DNA of 7,772 nt from Spartobacteria bacterium (lineage in GTDB: Bacteria; Verrucomicrobiota; Verrucomicrobiia; Chthoniobacterales; UBA10450), in contig DMCG01000170.1 of the NCBI GenBank assembly GCA_003445855.1, positions 1-7,772 of the forward strand, in the 5' to 3' direction. The notes under the pieces are model-generated. The model worked only from the letters and a program-made list of their open reading frames with translations, ran no database searches and was not told where the DNA came from. A program made the translations under genes and the position numbers. Below are positions 6,186-7,772 of this stretch, piece by piece (the first letter of the stretch is position 1; each line of letters starts with the position of its first letter).

Positions 6186-6758
6186 TCGCTGTAGCCGTCG
6201 CCCTCCGGGCGGCGCAACGCAAGTGTGTCTTGGTGCCTCTGCGCCGCGCTCGCTCGCAGAGCGAAGCGGCGACAGGAGCCAAGCGGTTATAACTGTCCAA
6301 TAAATGGCCACAATCTCACCAGTGTAAGGCCAATCATCCGCGTTTTTGGCCAAGCTGACGCGGACCGGATTTTCCCGGACGTAATTCCACTTTTGCGAGT
6401 AACTTTCTTCGCTGCGTAACACGTGGTCGAAAAAGCCGTGTTGCCAGATCGGATCGCGGGAATCCGTGTGTTCTATCACTTTGCCGAGAACCCGCTTCAG
6501 TGTGCCGACCCATTTTTCGAGACTGAAATCGCGTGGCCCGGCTATAAATAAATGCAGATGGTCCGGAAGAATTATATAACGACCAACCGCAATTCCATGA
6601 TCTTTCTCCGCTTGCTCCGCGAATGCGATGAATGCGGCATGGATTTGGTCTTTGGCCAGAAGCGGACGCCGCCGATACGTGCAACAAGTGATAAAGTACA
6701 GCGAATTCCGTTTGTATATCCAGTCAAGCCTTCGCGGCGGTCGTGGGAATTTCGTCAA
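5904..6758 (-). CDS. REP-associated tyrosine transposase-like protein (RAYT, Y1_Tnp), read-through C-terminus
   Basis: The core, residues about 14-150, is a Y1-type (IS200-like) HUH transposase of the RAYT group: NSLYFITCCTYRRRPLL, the metal-binding HUH motif as LPDHLHLF (64-71, His67 and His69), then WQHGFFDHVLRSEESY, and KWNYVRENPVRVSL with the likely nucleophile Tyr126. RAYTs are single-copy genes that cut and move REP hairpins as single-stranded DNA. The start is TTG at 6758: an in-frame TGA at 6765-6767 excludes anything earlier, and no ATG is found in the core. RAYTs usually end soon after the NPVR motif, yet this frame has no stop there. It runs through the flanking repeat (residues about 162-190) and 282 bases antisense to the DUF4870 gene, to 284 residues. 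The tail is probably not native. Activity could be intact or decaying. Confidence 0.8.
   Translation of the reverse strand: MTKFPRPPRRLDWIYKRNSLYFITCCTYRRRPLLAKDQIHAAFIAFAEQAEKDHGIAVGRYIILPDHLHLFIAGPRDFSLEKWVGTLKRVLGKVIEHTDSRDPIWQHGFFDHVLRSEESYSQKWNYVRENPVRVSLAKNADDWPYTGEIVAIYWTVITAWLLSPLRSASERGAEAPRHTCVAPPGGRRLQRLFDQPNGERITVHFAFARLNRCDDDKNDIQNVQDGEDEEADQNQAEHGGDQIVNQHRQLKVERLFAVCVDLGRIAAFGQPNDQRPDDVSGQRH
6190..6275 (+). repeat. REP double-hairpin repeat, copy A
   Basis: The repeat opens with TGTAGCCG and a hairpin (arms CGTCGCCC and GGGCGGCG, triloop TCC). After a spacer comes a second hairpin with arms CTCTGCG and CGCAGAG, and it ends CGGCGACAG, an imperfect inverse of the opening. Compared with copy B it has about 10 substitutions and a 3-base insertion in the second loop. 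It begins 4 bases after the DUF4870 stop. Confidence 0.85.
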
Positions 6759-6769
6759 CTTGCGTCAAT

Positions 6770-6852
6770 TGTAGCCGTCGCCCTCTGGGCGACGCAACGG
6801 GCGCGTGCATTGGCGCCTCTGCGCCGCGCTTCGCAGAGCGAAGCGGCTACAG
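6770..6852 (+). repeat. REP double-hairpin repeat, copy B
   Basis: This copy has the same orientation as copy A, with perfect terminal inverted repeats TGTAGCCG and CGGCTACA. The first hairpin is perfect (arms CGTCGCCC and GGGCGACG, triloop TCT) and the second has arms CTCTGCG and CGCAGAG. GTAG headers at both ends make it an inverted REP pair. Its right end overlaps the last bases of nfo and contains that gene's stop codon. Confidence 0.87.
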
Positions 6853-7755
6853 AAGCCCGCGCAATGTTTTCAGATTTTCCACGTCTTCGCGCAGATCTTT
6901 GCCTTTCGGTGTTTCCAGCACTTTTGGAATTTTGCGGAAACGGCGGCTGCGCATGATGAAATGGAACGCCTCCAAACCAATCTTGCCTTTGCCGATGTGT
7001 TCATGTCGATCTACACGCGAGCCGCGCGCGGTTTTGGAATCGTTCAAGTGAATCGCGACCAGGCGATCGAGACCGATGACGCGATCGAATTTGCGAAACA
7101 TTTTTCGAGTCGCTGATTCGGATCCGATATCGTAACCAGCGGCGAAAACATGGGCGGTATCAAGACAAACGCACAGTCGTTCCGGCTCGCGTACGTTGCC
7201 GATGATGAACGCGATCTGCTCGAAAGTGCGACCAAGGCAGGAGCCCTGGCCGGCCGTTGTTTCGAGCGCGATTTTCGTTTTCACCTTCGGAATTCCGGCG
7301 AGCACGTGGTCGATCGAGGCGATGATTTTTTCGAGCCCAGCTTCTTCACCCGCCTCAAGGTGAGCGCCGGGATGGAGAACTAAAAACGGTAATTTCAATT
7401 GGTCCGCGCGCACGATCTCTTCGGTAAGAGCGCGCAAAGAGTTCGCGTGAAACTGCGGATTAGTGGCGGCGAGATTGATCAGATAATTCGAATGCGCAAA
7501 GATCGACAAGAGCTCGCCGCGTTGTCGATGTTCCAGGAAAGCGCGAATTTCATCGCGCGTGAGCGGGCGCGCGAACCATTGCATATTGTTCTTCACGAAC
7601 ATCTGCATGGCGCGGCAGTTGATCGAGCGGGCGCGCTCGATCGCCATGTGCACGCCTCCGCCGATCGACATATGCGCGCCCAGGATAATTTCGGATTGCG
7701 GATTGCCGATTGCCGATTGAACTGAACCTTGCCGTTGAATGCGCTTTTTCTTCAT
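6847..7755 (-). CDS. nfo: Endonuclease IV (apurinic/apyrimidinic endonuclease)
   Basis: Endonuclease IV cuts DNA 5' of abasic sites and removes blocked 3' ends in base-excision repair, using a cluster of three zinc ions. The TIM-barrel metal ligands can be matched to the E. coli enzyme: H88 (AHSNYLINLA), H128 (LVLHPGAH), E165 (IALETTAGQG), D199 and H202 (CLDTAHVFAAGYD), H236 (IHLNDSK), D249 and H251 (GSRVDRHEHIG), and E281 (VLETPKG). The family normally starts near LGAHMSIGGG, which here begins at residue 25. The 24-residue leader is partly coded by a heptamer array, so it may be a late addition. ATG 7755 is the only ATG upstream of that motif inside the window. The TAG stop lies inside REP copy B. 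It is convergent with the murA operon and lies upstream of the RAYT on the same strand, so read-through could transcribe the RAYT. Confidence 0.94.
   Translation of the reverse strand: MKKKRIQRQGSVQSAIGNPQSEIILGAHMSIGGGVHMAIERARSINCRAMQMFVKNNMQWFARPLTRDEIRAFLEHRQRGELLSIFAHSNYLINLAATNPQFHANSLRALTEEIVRADQLKLPFLVLHPGAHLEAGEEAGLEKIIASIDHVLAGIPKVKTKIALETTAGQGSCLGRTFEQIAFIIGNVREPERLCVCLDTAHVFAAGYDIGSESATRKMFRKFDRVIGLDRLVAIHLNDSKTARGSRVDRHEHIGKGKIGLEAFHFIMRSRRFRKIPKVLETPKGKDLREDVENLKTLRGLL
7694..7721 (+). repeat. GATTGCC heptamer tandem array inside nfo
   Basis: Four consecutive 7-base units are present (GATTGCG, GATTGCC, GATTGCC, GATTGAA), the same unit as in prmC. Read on the minus strand, the array codes for about residues 12-20 of the nfo product (VQSAIGNPQ), just before the conserved enzyme begins. 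A further inverted fragment of the unit lies at 7762-7771, so the array may continue past the window edge. Confidence 0.8.
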
Positions 7756-7771
7756 TCCGCGATCCGCAATC
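7694..7771 (-). promoter_or_regulatory. Inverted repeat enclosing the nfo start codon
   Basis: GATTGCGGAT (7694-7703) and ATCCGCAATC (7762-7771) are perfect 10-base inverse copies. The stem can extend inwards by a T-G wobble and two further pairs. In the nfo mRNA the leader could therefore pair with codons about 18-21, looping out the ATG at 7755. The pairing is seen in the sequence, but a regulatory role is speculative; it may only reflect heptamer repeats in opposite orientations. Confidence 0.3.
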
Positions 7772-7772
7772 G

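Larger units (their letters stand above)
6190..6852 (-). mobile_element. REP-RAYT-REP module
   Basis: A RAYT gene on the minus strand is bracketed by two direct copies of an 83-86 bp double-hairpin repeat (6190-6275 and 6770-6852). The copies lie about 35 bases past the conserved end of the transposase core and 11 bases before its start codon. This is the usual layout of a domesticated RAYT with its cognate REPs. It fills the gap between the convergent DUF4870 and nfo genes, touching or overlapping both. I see no obvious target-site duplication at the outer ends. The strand given is that of the transposase. Confidence 0.75.

Overview
The window is about 7.8 kb of moderately GC-rich chromosome, dense with genes. 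It is mostly housekeeping sequence with several layers of small repeats. I infer a soil-type Verrucomicrobiota genome (Chthoniobacterales/Udaeobacter-like) from three things: the order rpmE-prfA-prmC-murA, REP-like elements headed by GTAG next to a RAYT transposase, and GATTGCC heptamer arrays inside genes. That placement is an inference, since no rRNA or phylogenetic marker was compared.

Left part, minus strand: the N-terminal 226 codons of a response regulator (receiver domain followed by a PATAN/DUF4388 domain) run off the left edge (1-680). A 132-bp spacer with no clear terminator or promoter separates it from a compact acyl-AMP-forming ligase (813-2201) of unknown substrate.

Middle, plus strand: after a 50-bp divergent gap comes a probable operon. 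It contains rpmE (ribosomal protein L31), prfA (release factor 1), prmC (the methyltransferase that modifies the GGQ glutamine of release factors), murA (first committed step of peptidoglycan synthesis) and a small DUF4870 membrane protein. prmC and murA overlap by 8 bases, and murA and the DUF4870 gene are 2 bases apart. prfA and prmC form a substrate/enzyme pair. Two REP-like palindromes sit inside the operon, before prfA and before prmC, and prmC carries a heptamer array within its reading frame.

Right part: DUF4870 (+) and nfo (-, endonuclease IV) converge. Between them is a REP-RAYT-REP module (6190-6852): a REP-associated tyrosine transposase-like gene on the minus strand between two direct copies of an 83-86 bp double-hairpin repeat. 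The module is packed tightly against both host genes. One repeat begins 4 bases after the DUF4870 stop, and the other supplies the stop codon of nfo. The RAYT frame has no stop of its own and reads through the repeat into the antisense of the DUF4870 gene. nfo has an N-terminal extension partly coded by a second heptamer array.

I see no phage, CRISPR, defence system or RNA gene, and no evidence for a wholly new system. The most interesting material is how short repeats have shaped the ends, starts and linkers of essential genes.
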